41,778 bases of DNA from Methanoculleus sediminis. Its GTDB lineage: Archaea > Halobacteriota > Methanomicrobia > Methanomicrobiales > Methanoculleaceae. Positions 7,497-15,856 of the stretch are shown piece after piece (positions within the stretch are counted from its first letter, which is position 1; each line of letters starts with the position of its first letter). A program made the position numbers and the translations under genes. The notes beneath the pieces are model-generated. The model saw nothing but the letters and a program-made list of their open reading frames with translations. It did not search any database and was not told the DNA's origin. Where the stretch lies: contig NZ_JXOJ01000003.1 in the NCBI RefSeq assembly GCF_001017125.1, positions 145,121 to 186,898 of the forward strand, in the 5' to 3' direction.

Positions 7497-8744
7497 TCAC
7501 GTGCCTTCGGGGTTGACGACCCTCCCCATGAAGAGGATCGTGCCTGAATCCTTCTCAGTGATGAAGAAGACAAACGGGTGGTCCGCACGGAAGACGGGTG
7601 CCACACCTCCCCCCACCATAACGCCGGTCGCCGCCGCGGCCTCGGTGCCCTCCTCGTTCACGTCGATGAACGCCTTGTGGAAGATCCCGGTGATAGAGAG
7701 GTCGTTCGTGCCGTCTATCCCCGAGAGGTCGGCATCGTCGGTAAACGCCGTGGGCATCCCCATCGCCGCAAGAGTCGAGGGGAGGCTGTAGCCTGTCTCC
7801 AGCGTGAACTTCGGGAAGACGACCCTGACGTTCTGCGAGACCAGGGACTCCCGCAGGCCTGCAAGTCTCTCCGCGTCCAGGGCCTCCTCCGCAGCCGTCA
7901 GGTTGTCTTGTTTGGGGAGAAGGACGAGCATCGCGAGTTCGGTTTCGTTCCCGTGCGCGTACGGCATCTCGAGCACCTGAAGAGTATCGGTCTCCACGTA
8001 CGGGTAGACGGCGTTCCCGTGCATCATCGGGACAGTCACCGTCGCGTTCGGTGCAACCCGGAACTCCTCATCCGTTGTCTCGTTCACGTTGAACTGTCCG
8101 GTCCAGGCGCCTTTGAAGTAGATCGCGTTCGTGATCACGAGCCGGGTGAGGTCGTCGATCGAGCCGGGCGGCAGGAGGTCGCGGATTTTATCCTCCGTCT
8201 GCTCTTCCACCCACCGGTTGATCGTCTCCCGCGACCCCTCGGAATCGTTGATGAAGTCGAGGTTCGTGACGTTTGCCCCGTACCAGCGGGTAGCCGTGTC
8301 GATGTACGCCGGGAGGAACGAATAGGTCTCCTCCGCCCAGAGGGCGTTTGCGGTGCGGAGGGTGTAGTTGCCGCTCCCCCGGTTCAGGGCGGCATTGAGG
8401 TCGGCAAATCCCTCCCGCCGGAGGGTCTCGTTTGTTGGGAGGTGCAGCACCGATTCGATCTCGTCGGCGGTCGCGCCGCGAGCGCCCTCGCAGGTGATCG
8501 CGAGGGCCGACGAGATGCTGTAGGGCGAGAAGAAGAGGTTATCTCCCGCATGCGCCGGGTCGTTAGCAAGCTGCTGGTAGAGGTCGAACGCGAACCGGTT
8601 GTTCCCGGCCGCCACGCTATCGTCGGCTACGGATTCACCGGAGACTGAAGTCGTGCTCAGAGGTACGGTCCCACAGACAGCCAGTCCCGCAACAATGAGC
8701 GCCAGAACCAGGATGCCTATTCCGGGGAGTATCATTCCTTTCAT
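7497..8744 (-). CDS. Secreted serpin (serine protease inhibitor)
   Basis: A 415-residue serpin. After a hydrophobic signal or anchor (MILPGIGILVLALIVAGLAV, residues 4-23) come canonical serpin blocks: NLFFSPYSISSALA, TNAIYFKGAWTGQF, and the hinge NEEGTEAAAATGV with FRADHPFVFFI and ILFMGRVVNP at the end. The alanine-rich hinge implies an inhibitory serpin that traps a protease by strand insertion. The reactive loop is glycine-rich (MVGGGVAPV), so the P1 residue and target cannot be assigned safely. LAVCG near residue 24 is a poor lipobox. The start is ATG 8744; a longer frame to 8879 exists but only this ATG precedes a signal peptide. It lies downstream of an ArsR-like membrane regulator. Confidence 0.93.
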   Translation of the reverse strand: MKGMILPGIGILVLALIVAGLAVCGTVPLSTTSVSGESVADDSVAAGNNRFAFDLYQQLANDPAHAGDNLFFSPYSISSALAITCEGARGATADEIESVLHLPTNETLRREGFADLNAALNRGSGNYTLRTANALWAEETYSFLPAYIDTATRWYGANVTNLDFINDSEGSRETINRWVEEQTEDKIRDLLPPGSIDDLTRLVITNAIYFKGAWTGQFNVNETTDEEFRVAPNATVTVPMMHGNAVYPYVETDTLQVLEMPYAHGNETELAMLVLLPKQDNLTAAEEALDAERLAGLRESLVSQNVRVVFPKFTLETGYSLPSTLAAMGMPTAFTDDADLSGIDGTNDLSITGIFHKAFIDVNEEGTEAAAATGVMVGGGVAPVFRADHPFVFFITEKDSGTILFMGRVVNPEGT

Positions 8745-8852
8745 CGTTCTCTCCCATGGATGACATCGGGGCGACCGGAGATCCGCGAACCGGGTAACTT
8801 CCGGGCATCCACATGGAGTCTTTCTGCAGGAAGACGATAATATCGGCGAAAG

Positions 8853-8872
8853 CGTTCGATCCCGGTCGAACG
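8853..8872. promoter_or_regulatory. Inverted repeat between regulator and serpin
   Basis: CGTTCGA-TCCCGG-TCGAACG is a perfect seven-base inverted repeat with a six-base centre, in the 138-bp gap between the serpin start and the regulator stop. It could be an operator for the adjacent winged-helix protein. It has no T-run, so a terminator is less likely. Confidence 0.4.
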
Positions 8873-8882
8873 GGTTCAAAAA

Positions 8883-9437
8883 CTATATCAGTCGCGTGGC
8901 TTCCCCACCCGCAGGATTGGGAGACTGCGTCGCCGCACGCCTCTTCCGCCACCGGGCGCAGGCATACGTCACGAGGACTCCCCCGATAACCACAAGCGCG
9001 ATCCCGGCAACGAGCAGCTCCACGGGAGGTCCCTCCGGGACCGGGACTCCCCCTCCCGCGAGCGGGGGCACCGGCACTTCCCGGATCGGCGCGGTCAGGA
9101 AGGCCGCGAGGGCACAGACCCCTCCGGCGAGGCTTGCCAGCCCCGCAGCCAGGAGGATCCAGATCCGGGCGCCGCCGTGCGGCTGCAGGAGGGCCTGCCC
9201 CTCCGGCGTGAGCGCGTAGTACACCCAGGCGTGCCCGTCGTCCCCGGCGGCAACGAAACCGGCGTCGGCAAGCCTCTGCAGGTGGTGATGGACCGTGGAT
9301 TTTGCCAGGTTGAGGTTATCCGCGAGTTCCGTGATCGTCATCCTGCGTGTGGTTAAAGTCTTTAAAATATCAAGCCGGGTTTCGGATGCGAGAACCTCGA
9401 ACGTATCCTTCGTCAGGACGATATCGACCGGCTCCAT
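8883..9437 (-). CDS. Membrane-anchored ArsR-like regulator
   Basis: A 184-residue protein with an N-terminal winged helix (residues 12-80: LASETRLDILKTLTTRRMTITELADNL, STVHHHLQRLADAGFV) of the ArsR/HTH_20 type. The C-terminal half has two hydrophobic segments, WILLAAGLASLAGGVCALAAFL (about 93-114) and VELLVAGIALVVIGGVLVTYA (about 138-158), joined by a proline/glycine-rich loop. It is therefore probably a membrane-bound transcription regulator that senses envelope or external signals. A TATA-like AGTTATATCC lies about 30 bases upstream. Co-orientation with the serpin 139 bp away suggests a functional link, though this is inference. Confidence 0.85.
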   Translation of the reverse strand: MEPVDIVLTKDTFEVLASETRLDILKTLTTRRMTITELADNLNLAKSTVHHHLQRLADAGFVAAGDDGHAWVYYALTPEGQALLQPHGGARIWILLAAGLASLAGGVCALAAFLTAPIREVPVPPLAGGGVPVPEGPPVELLVAGIALVVIGGVLVTYACARWRKRRAATQSPNPAGGEATRLI

Positions 9438-9465
9438 AGGGGAGTAGTTCGGAAAGACGGGATAT

Positions 9466-9476
9466 AACTATTCCGT
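9466..9476 (-). promoter_or_regulatory. TATA box of the ArsR-like regulator
   Basis: The minus strand reads AGTTATATCCC about 30 bases before the ATG at 9437. The spacing fits a short-leader archaeal promoter. Confidence 0.45.
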
Positions 9477-9565
9477 TATCCCCACATCGCAAAAAAGAAG
9501 CCTCCTCATGCGGCCGGGTCGAGTGAGAGCAGGGGACGGCCCGTGCGTCCCCTCACAGACGTGAC

Positions 9566-10282
9566 CTAATCCTCCGGCTTCTTCCCCGCCGCACAGACGT
9601 TGTACGCCAGGTACGGCAGGTTCTCCTCGACGAACGGCTCCACCTTCCTCGCGAGGTTGAAGACCGGGTCGGCGAGATTTAAGTGCGCAAACGAGCACCG
9701 GCCGACCGATACGTCCGTAAATCCCGCCTCGCGGAAGAGCCCCGTGATCTCGGCGTTGGTGTAGTAATGTTCGCCGAAGTACCCGACGCCCACCTTCTTG
9801 AGACCGACCTTCTCCCCCATCTGGTAGACGAGCGGCACGATGCTCGTGAAGACCGTCCTTGATAAGGTGCAGACGGCGATCCGGCCGCCGGGCTTCAAGA
9901 CCCGGTAGCACTCCCGGAGCATCCCCTCCGCGTCGGGGACGTAGCTGAAGGCGAGCAGGCTTGCAAGGGCGTCGAAGGTGGCGTCCTTGAACGGGAGGAC
10001 GTCGGCCGTACCGACGCAGAACCCGCTCTCCGGGCACCGCTGCCTGCCGTGCCGGACCATCCCCGGGCTGATGTCGAGCCCGAAGGCCCGGCCCCCTTCC
10101 GTGACGTAACGCTGCACGAAGAGCCCGGTTCCGCACCCGACGTCGAGAAGGAACCCGCCCTTCGGGAGTTCGCTCATCACGTGTTCGGAGATGTGCCCGT
10201 GGTAATACTTCCCGCGGCTGCCGTCGTAGCGCTCGTCGTAGATATCTGCGACCTCGTCATAATGCTGCTGTACTTTCTTCAC
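9566..10282 (-). CDS. Class I SAM-dependent methyltransferase
   Basis: A 238-residue methyltransferase (Methyltransf_11 type). Motif I is LDVGCGTGLF near residue 45, followed by GLDISPGMV, TADVLPFKDATFDA and LKPGGRIAVCTLS. The substrate is not evident. I chose the GTG at 10282 because it is preceded by GGAGGT and matches the usual start of the family (VQQHYDEVADIYDERY); an ATG-started frame to 10384 would run deep into the upstream gene. Even so it overlaps the RFC-like gene by 26 bp, and it is the last gene of the long minus-strand operon. A T-rich stretch at about 9490-9500 may end the transcript. Confidence 0.88.
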   Translation of the reverse strand: MKKVQQHYDEVADIYDERYDGSRGKYYHGHISEHVMSELPKGGFLLDVGCGTGLFVQRYVTEGGRAFGLDISPGMVRHGRQRCPESGFCVGTADVLPFKDATFDALASLLAFSYVPDAEGMLRECYRVLKPGGRIAVCTLSRTVFTSIVPLVYQMGEKVGLKKVGVGYFGEHYYTNAEITGLFREAGFTDVSVGRCSFAHLNLADPVFNLARKVEPFVEENLPYLAYNVCAAGKKPED

Positions 10283-11267
10283 TGAACACCTCCCGGGCGA
10301 TCCGGGCAAGCAGTGCATTGATCTGCACAAAATCATTTGCGTTGTGGGAGAGCCGGAGATCCGCGTCGGCGAGCGCGACGGCAAGGGCAGGATGGTTGTA
10401 CTCGCGCCTGGCCACCTGCCGGAGTTCGCCGACGACCTCCCGCGCCGAGAGCCCGTACTCGATCATCAGCGACTCGGCGATCCGGCGGGCGGCATCGAAG
10501 TTGCCGTCCCGGAGGGCGACGAACGCCGACGCGGCGACGTTCGCGGTCTCGGAGCGCGAGACCTCCGCGAGGTCGAAGTCCTTCTCCGCTCTCGCGGCGA
10601 TCTGCAGGTACATGATCGCGCGCCGCAGATCCCCCTGCGCGGCGTGGACGATCAGGTCGAGATCGTCGTCCGGGACCGCGGCGCCCTCCGCGGCGAGGAT
10701 CTCCTCGAGCCGGGCCCGGACGAGCTCGCTCGCGATCGGGGCGAAGAAGAGCGGCAGGCAGCGCGACGCGATGGCGGGAATGATCGCCGAGGGGCGGACG
10801 GTGACGAAGATGAACCGGCAGGTGGCGCTGTATCGCTCCATCGTCCGGCGCAGGGCCTGCTGCGCCTCGAACGTCAGGCCGTGCGCGTCCTCAAAGACCA
10901 TCAGCTTGAAGTCGGCGTCGAGCGGGCGCATCGAGGCGTACCACTTCACGATCTGCTTGAAGTTGACGATCAGGCTCCGGTCTTTGCGGTAGATCATGCT
11001 GAACCGCTCGTCCGTCTCGAGCGCGCTCCTCCCCCTTCCGAGAAGGTCGGTCGCGCTGAAGACGGTCGCGTTCGCCTTCCAGTTCTCGCCGTAGAGCCGT
11101 TTTGCCAGGCACTCGACGGCCGCGGTCTTCCCGGTGCCGTGCGGGCCGGAGATGAGCATGTGGGGCACGCTGCCGGAGTCCGCAAACGCCGTCAGATGAC
11201 CAACGACCTCGTCCTGTCCGATGATATCGTCGCACCCTTTCGGGCGGTAGACCTCACTCCAGAGCAT
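10257..11267 (-). CDS. Divergent RFC small-subunit paralogue (AAA+)
   Basis: A 336-residue AAA+ clamp-loader-type protein. It starts like RFC (WSEVYRPKGCDDIIGQDEVV). Walker A GPHGTGKT is intact at 41-48. Walker B reads LMVFEDAHGL, with Glu-Asp (126-127) in place of the usual Asp-Glu. The sensor 1 strand FVTVRPSA lacks the normal SCNYSS sequence, while the SRC arginine-finger motif (168-170) and the sensor 2 helix GDLRRAIMYLQ remain. It is clearly distinct from the canonical RfcS at 24017-24991. Methanosarcina and haloarchaea are known to have two RFC small subunits, so this is probably the second one, perhaps with reduced ATPase activity. It overlaps the phosphopantothenate synthetase gene by 14 bp. 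Confidence 0.88.
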   Translation of the reverse strand: MLWSEVYRPKGCDDIIGQDEVVGHLTAFADSGSVPHMLISGPHGTGKTAAVECLAKRLYGENWKANATVFSATDLLGRGRSALETDERFSMIYRKDRSLIVNFKQIVKWYASMRPLDADFKLMVFEDAHGLTFEAQQALRRTMERYSATCRFIFVTVRPSAIIPAIASRCLPLFFAPIASELVRARLEEILAAEGAAVPDDDLDLIVHAAQGDLRRAIMYLQIAARAEKDFDLAEVSRSETANVAASAFVALRDGNFDAARRIAESLMIEYGLSAREVVGELRQVARREYNHPALAVALADADLRLSHNANDFVQINALLARIAREVFSEESTAAL

Positions 11268-11985
11268 GGGCCAGTCTCTCTCTCATCTCATCTATTGCCG
11301 CCCGGAGAAGATAGGTATTGTCCAGTGAGGCGACCAGTCGTTCAGCCTCGCCGGCTTCAAGGGTGGAGCACGCCGCGGTGATCGCGGGGATGGCGCGCGT
11401 CACCTCGTCGACGATCGTCAGCGTCGCCGTGCGGGCGGTCCGGGAGAGCGGGTTCAAGTCGACGGTGATGACCGTCTTGCCCATCTCCCGGAGCGCGGCG
11501 CAGCGGTCCCCGTCCTCGAGCGGCACCAGCACCACGTCGGCGTCCCCGATGCCCTGCGGGAGGCAGAGCGCCCGGTCGTGGGAGAGCGGGACGATCCGCT
11601 CCGGCGTGCCCGTGAGGACACGGACGCCGTGCTCCGTAAGGAGCCGGGTGATCCGCTCGATTCGCTCTTCCGTCCGGTGGAAGAGGTTCACCTCGGCGTC
11701 GGCGCCGCTCGCCCGCTGGAGCGCCGCGATCTCCGCCGCCGCGAGCGCCGCCGTGTTGCCGTTCACCGATATCACCGCGTGACGGGCGGCAAGAAGCATC
11801 GCCGCGGCCGTCCGCTCGGCGAGGGCGGCGCTTTCGGTCGTCCTCTCGCCGATCAGGTAGTCGAACGCCTCCCCGCGCCCGTGGGCGGCGAGCCCCTCCG
11901 GTGCGACGATCCCCTCGCGGGCGCACCGGGCCAGCCGTTCGCGGGCGACGAGGGAGCGGTAGCGTGGATGGTCTTTCGGGATCAT
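11254..11985 (-). CDS. Archaeal phosphopantothenate synthetase (PPS)
   Basis: A 243-residue protein of the archaeal PPS family (COG1701, DUF137). It joins 4-phosphopantoate and beta-alanine with ATP, replacing the bacterial PanC/PanK order of steps. Family features include the N-terminal HPRYRSLVARERLARC and EGIVAPEGLAAHGRGEAFDYLIGE, then SVNGNTAALAA, EVNLFHRTEER and VITVDLNPLSRTA. Its ATG overlaps the TGA of pantoate kinase by four bases (ATGA). The neighbouring pantoate kinase and CoaBC complete four steps of CoA synthesis, which strongly supports the assignment. Confidence 0.92.
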   Translation of the reverse strand: MIPKDHPRYRSLVARERLARCAREGIVAPEGLAAHGRGEAFDYLIGERTTESAALAERTAAAMLLAARHAVISVNGNTAALAAAEIAALQRASGADAEVNLFHRTEERIERITRLLTEHGVRVLTGTPERIVPLSHDRALCLPQGIGDADVVLVPLEDGDRCAALREMGKTVITVDLNPLSRTARTATLTIVDEVTRAIPAITAACSTLEAGEAERLVASLDNTYLLRAAIDEMRERLAHALE

Positions 11986-12824
11986 GGTTTCGCCTCGATC
12001 AGGTATGCGCCGCGGCGGGCGACGCGGAGGGTATAGGCCTCCCCGAACAAAGAGAGCACCTGCTCCGCCCCATCGCCGCAGGCAAAGACGCCGTTCCCGA
12101 GCATCGTCATGCTGGCGGGAACCCCTGCGGCGTCGCAGGCCTCGAGCACCCGGTGCACCTCCGGCACGATGAGCCCGCTCTTCTCGGCGAACACCCGCGA
12201 AAGCCGGCAGAAGTCGGCGAGGTCGCGGGGGCAGCGGTCCGGGTAGGCGTCGGCTATCCGCGCCATCGTCGCCGGCGACGAGAGGACCGAGGCGGTCGGG
12301 AGCGGGCCGAGGCTCACGGCGTAGAACGGCTCTTCCGGATAAATCCGGGTGATATCCGCGTGGATTCCCGGCCCCTTCCGGCAGACGACCCCGCCGGACA
12401 TGCTCGCGGCGACGTCCCCGAGTCCGGTGCGGTGGAGAACCTCGGCCTCGTGCGCCCGTGCGGCCACCTCGTCCGGGGAGAGGCCGAGATCGAAGAGATG
12501 GTTCACGGCCGTGAGCGTCGCAAGAAGCGCCGCCGCCGAGAGGCCGAACCCGGCGCCGATGGGGAGCCGGCACTCCGTCGTGACGCGGGCCGTGACCCCC
12601 AGCCGGTCGAGGGCGTACTCGACCGGCGGCGACCCGGCGCTCGCGTGACCCTGCCGGACCACCCGGACGCCTGTTTCGCGGGCGGGTTCAACCGTCGAGC
12701 GCACCCCTTCGCTGATGACCACGCCGGCCCCGACGCTCCCGGTATCTTCCGGCCCGATTCCTTCGACGCGCCGGAAGTAGCCGGAGATGTGTCCGGGAGA
12801 GAAGGCTACAGCAGTTCGGACCAT
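11982..12824 (-). CDS. Pantoate kinase (GHMP family)
   Basis: A 280-residue GHMP-superfamily kinase that phosphorylates pantoate in the archaeal CoA pathway (COG1829). The N-terminus VAFSPGHISGYF is typical of the family, and LPIGAGFGLSAAALLATL near residue 95 is the glycine/serine-rich ATP-binding motif. The C-terminal half is less conserved. The start ATG lies inside the end of coaBC (19-bp overlap) and the stop overlaps PPS, so the three CoA genes are translationally coupled. Confidence 0.92.
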   Translation of the reverse strand: MVRTAVAFSPGHISGYFRRVEGIGPEDTGSVGAGVVISEGVRSTVEPARETGVRVVRQGHASAGSPPVEYALDRLGVTARVTTECRLPIGAGFGLSAAALLATLTAVNHLFDLGLSPDEVAARAHEAEVLHRTGLGDVAASMSGGVVCRKGPGIHADITRIYPEEPFYAVSLGPLPTASVLSSPATMARIADAYPDRCPRDLADFCRLSRVFAEKSGLIVPEVHRVLEACDAAGVPASMTMLGNGVFACGDGAEQVLSLFGEAYTLRVARRGAYLIEAKP

Positions 12825-13936
12825 ATCGCCCTGGCGACCTCCTCTTTGCTCCCGGAGACGTCGCGCGTCCCGCCGGCGGTCATGATCCGGAACGATCCTT
12901 CGGCCGCGCCCATCGCCGGCGGGGCGTTCACGACGACAACGCTCGCGCCCCCTTCAAGCATCGCTCTCGCCCGCTCCTCCTCGTCCCAGCCCAGTTTGAA
13001 CGCCACCGTCACGGGGCGGCAGGCCGCCACAACCTCATCGATGACCTTCGGGAGGGGGTCGAGCCGGACGGTCAGCGGCGAACCGCTCGGGATCTTCCCC
13101 TCCCGGCGTTCGGGGGCAAAGTCCGATATCGCGGCCGCGCTGACGTAGATGTCGACTCCGACGTCCCGGCAGACCGAAAGAACCGCTTCACGCATCTCCC
13201 CGGCGTTCGTGGCGCGGATGTTTCGCACGCAGGGGATCGACCCCGCGTGCACCACCGTCACCTCGGCCCCGAGCCGGAAGGCCTCGAGCGCAAGTTCTCT
13301 CCCCATCCGCCCGGTCGACCGGGTGGTGAGAACCCGCACGTCGTCGAGGGGCTCCGCGCACGCCCCGCTCGTGATGAGGACGCGTCTCCCCGCGAGCGGC
13401 CGGCCCGAGACCGCACGCTCGGCGTGGAGGATGATCGTATCGGTGTCGGCGATCTTCGCCTTCCCCTCCTCGATCCGGGGATCGACGACGTCGATCCCCC
13501 AGGAGCGGAGCCGTCCGAGGTTCTCCGCGACCCCGGGGTGGCGGTACATGCTCTCGTGCATCGCCGGGACGACCACCACCGGCATCCCCCGCCCGAGCGC
13601 CGTCGTGGCGAAGGTCGTGGCCGGTGTATCGTCGATCCCGCAGGCGATCTTGCCGATGGTATTCGCCGTAGCGGGGGCAACCAGCAGGAGGTCGGCCTCC
13701 CCGCCCTCCCCGCAGTAGAGGACATGCTCCACCATGCCGGTAATCCGGGTGATCACCGGCCGCCCCGTCGCGTAGGTCAGGGCATCGGGGTGGACGATCC
13801 CGGCTGCCGCCTCCGTCATCACCGCCTGCACCGTCGCGCCCCGGCGGCGCAGGGCGTGGGCGAGTTTCACCGTCTCGACGGCCGCAATGCTCCCCGTCAC
13901 GGCAAGCACCACCGTCTTTCCCGAAAGCGTCTTCAC
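12806..13936 (-). CDS. coaBC: CoaBC: PPC synthetase/decarboxylase
   Basis: A bifunctional enzyme of about 376 residues that adds cysteine to 4'-phosphopantothenate and decarboxylates the product. The N-terminal flavoprotein half has LAVTGSIAAVETVKLA, LLLVAPATANTIGKIACGI and the active-site PAMHESMYRHP. The synthetase half begins around residue 180 with VLITSGACAEPLDDVR and TTRSTGRMG. The likely start is GTG 13936, which overlaps the taw2 stop as GTGA. An in-frame ATG at 13966 exists but lacks a ribosome site and would overlap taw2 more. In the same operon as pantoate kinase and PPS. Confidence 0.93.
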   Translation of the reverse strand: MKTLSGKTVVLAVTGSIAAVETVKLAHALRRRGATVQAVMTEAAAGIVHPDALTYATGRPVITRITGMVEHVLYCGEGGEADLLLVAPATANTIGKIACGIDDTPATTFATTALGRGMPVVVVPAMHESMYRHPGVAENLGRLRSWGIDVVDPRIEEGKAKIADTDTIILHAERAVSGRPLAGRRVLITSGACAEPLDDVRVLTTRSTGRMGRELALEAFRLGAEVTVVHAGSIPCVRNIRATNAGEMREAVLSVCRDVGVDIYVSAAAISDFAPERREGKIPSGSPLTVRLDPLPKVIDEVVAACRPVTVAFKLGWDEEERARAMLEGGASVVVVNAPPAMGAAEGSFRIMTAGGTRDVSGSKEEVARAIWSELL

Positions 13937-14802
13937 GATATCGTCACATCCTGCACCATATGCCACGCGTGCGGGCCGTATTTCTTCACCCGTCGGGAGG
14001 TCACCGTCGCCGAGAACCCGGCCTCTCCCACCCGTTCCCGGATCGTCTCGCTCATGTCCCCGATGCTGTGGACGTGGAGCACGCTCCCCTCCCGGACGTG
14101 GGCGAGGGCGTCGGCGAGCATCGAAAGCGCGTCGAAATGCCCCATCAGGACCCGGTCGTAGACCCCGGAGAGGAGGTCCCGGCAGTCGCCGAGTTCTCCC
14201 GTGGCCCGGTCTGCAACGTGGTTTGCCATAATGTTACGTTGCAGGTATTCAAAGGCTATTGGGTTGATCTCCATCGCGTGAACCCGTGCGCCGCTCATGG
14301 CCGCCGGTATGGTGAAGTAGCCGATCCCGGCGAACATATCGGCGATCCGCTCGCCGGGCCGGACGAGAGCGGCTATCCTCGCCTTCTCGTTGCGGTTTCC
14401 CTGCGCGAACATCACCCTCGTCGGGTCGAGGAAGAAGGTGTAGCCCTGCTCGCGGTGCCGCACCTCGCCGGCGGTGCCGTAGAGGATCTCTACCTCCGGG
14501 ATGCGCATTGCGTCGATAAACCCCTTCACCCGGACGACGCCCCGGGGACGGCAGTGCTCCACGATCGCGGCGAGTTCCTCCTCTGTCAGTGCCTCACCGT
14601 GGAGAATCGCGACATCGCCGACCAGGTGGTAGCCGCGGCCGCGGTAGGTCTCCCGCTCGGGAAGGTTCGTATCGGCAGAATAGCCCTCCCTGACCGGAAC
14701 CCAGGCGATGCCGCCCTCGACGTACGGCCGGCGGGAGGTGTCCACCCACTCCGCGTCCGCGATATCGGCGAGGGCGGCCGCCGGCACCTTCCGTGCACGC
14801 AT
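13933..14802 (-). CDS. taw2: Taw2/TYW2-type wybutosine aminocarboxypropyl transferase
   Basis: A 289-residue Trm5/TYW2-family protein. The C-terminal SAM-binding domain has DMFAGIGYFTIPAA near residue 165. I prefer TYW2/Taw2 over Trm5 (tRNA m1G37 methyltransferase) because of RVMFAQGNRNEKARI and YDRVLMGHFDAL. The latter replaces the NLP-type motif of Trm5 methyltransferases with the MG-type of aminocarboxypropyl transferases. The enzyme would add the 3-amino-3-carboxypropyl group of SAM to 4-demethylwyosine at position 37 of tRNA-Phe. It starts seven bases after nmd3 with GGGTGAG as ribosome site. A Trm5 role cannot be ruled out by eye. Confidence 0.78.
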   Translation of the reverse strand: MRARKVPAAALADIADAEWVDTSRRPYVEGGIAWVPVREGYSADTNLPERETYRGRGYHLVGDVAILHGEALTEEELAAIVEHCRPRGVVRVKGFIDAMRIPEVEILYGTAGEVRHREQGYTFFLDPTRVMFAQGNRNEKARIAALVRPGERIADMFAGIGYFTIPAAMSGARVHAMEINPIAFEYLQRNIMANHVADRATGELGDCRDLLSGVYDRVLMGHFDALSMLADALAHVREGSVLHVHSIGDMSETIRERVGEAGFSATVTSRRVKKYGPHAWHMVQDVTIS

Positions 14803-14809
14803 GCCAGAC

Positions 14810-15853
14810 TCACCCGACGATGACCAGCCGGTCCTGCTCCTCGTCGCGGAGCACCCGGATCGGCTCCCCCTCTACCGGGAACGTCCAGGGAACCGCATTG
14901 AGTTCCCGCGTCCGGTAGGTCTTCGGGTCCATCAGCCCCACGAGGCCCGGCTGCGTGAAGACGACGAGCGCGGACTCGGCCTCGCGCACGTTCCCGAGAA
15001 GGCGCTCGACCTCGCCCTCGGTGAGCGTCCGGGCAACGCCGGCCGCGAGATCGAAGACCCGGAGGCGCTGCCCGTCGATATCGCGCACCTCGAAGTAATT
15101 TCCATGGGACACCACCACGTCGCCTTTCTGGTAGAACGGCAGCCGGAGAGAGTAGGTGATCCGGTAGAGCGCTTTTCCGTCCTTCTCCCCGACCAGCTTC
15201 GGGTGGGTCGTGAACCGCCCGCCGAGCGCCCCCGTGATCGCCCTCGCGATCTCCTGGCCGAGGTGCTGCGTCCCGACCGTGACATCGACGCCGTCCTTCG
15301 TCTCCTCGAGTTCCGATATGAACGAGAACCGGTCGCCCGACTGCTGGAGCGACTCCTCGGTCTGTTGCGCAAGGCTCGTGGCGACCTCCCGCTCGTAGGC
15401 GTTGATCTTTCGGCCGGTCGCCCGCACCTGGACGATCCCCTCGTAGTAGCCTCCGGAGATGCGGCTGCACCGGTCGCAGGACTCCCTCTGCCAGCGGATC
15501 TCGGTACTGCAGGTCTCCCGGACCGGAACCCCGTACAGGCTCGCCTCCACCTCGACGGTGCAGGCCGTCCTGTTCGACGCTATCTCTTCGGCGCGGACGG
15601 CGACCCGGATATCCTTCGCGTCCTCGTGGATGCTCATCGCCGATACCGCCAGCTCGGTGACGTGATCCTCACGCGGCATCTGCAGGTCGGACCAGGTCTT
15701 GCCGCGCTTCTGCGACTCGCAGACCGGACAGTAGACGGCGGTCACGAACGGCTCGCAGGTCAGCAGCCGCACGTCCGCGGCCCGGCACTCCGGGCAGAGT
15801 CCCTCCTCGCTCGGCTTCCCGCAGCGGGGGCAGATGCTCGTCTGGATGGTCAT
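14810..15853 (-). CDS. NMD3-like ribosome-associated protein
   Basis: A 347-residue archaeal NMD3 homologue. In eukaryotes NMD3 is the 60S export adaptor; in archaea the role is likely large-subunit assembly or quality control. The N-terminus carries zinc-binding pairs CPRCGKPSEEGLCPEC and YCPVCESQ, and a later CDRCSRISGGYYEG that is typical of the family. The middle region (about 170-250) contains the eIF5A/SH3-like strands, with FYQKGDVVV as landmark. It begins three bases after the DUF424 gene, with AGGATCTGA as ribosome site. Confidence 0.88.
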   Translation of the reverse strand: MTIQTSICPRCGKPSEEGLCPECRAADVRLLTCEPFVTAVYCPVCESQKRGKTWSDLQMPREDHVTELAVSAMSIHEDAKDIRVAVRAEEIASNRTACTVEVEASLYGVPVRETCSTEIRWQRESCDRCSRISGGYYEGIVQVRATGRKINAYEREVATSLAQQTEESLQQSGDRFSFISELEETKDGVDVTVGTQHLGQEIARAITGALGGRFTTHPKLVGEKDGKALYRITYSLRLPFYQKGDVVVSHGNYFEVRDIDGQRLRVFDLAAGVARTLTEGEVERLLGNVREAESALVVFTQPGLVGLMDPKTYRTRELNAVPWTFPVEGEPIRVLRDEEQDRLVIVG

Positions 15854-15856
15854 GGG

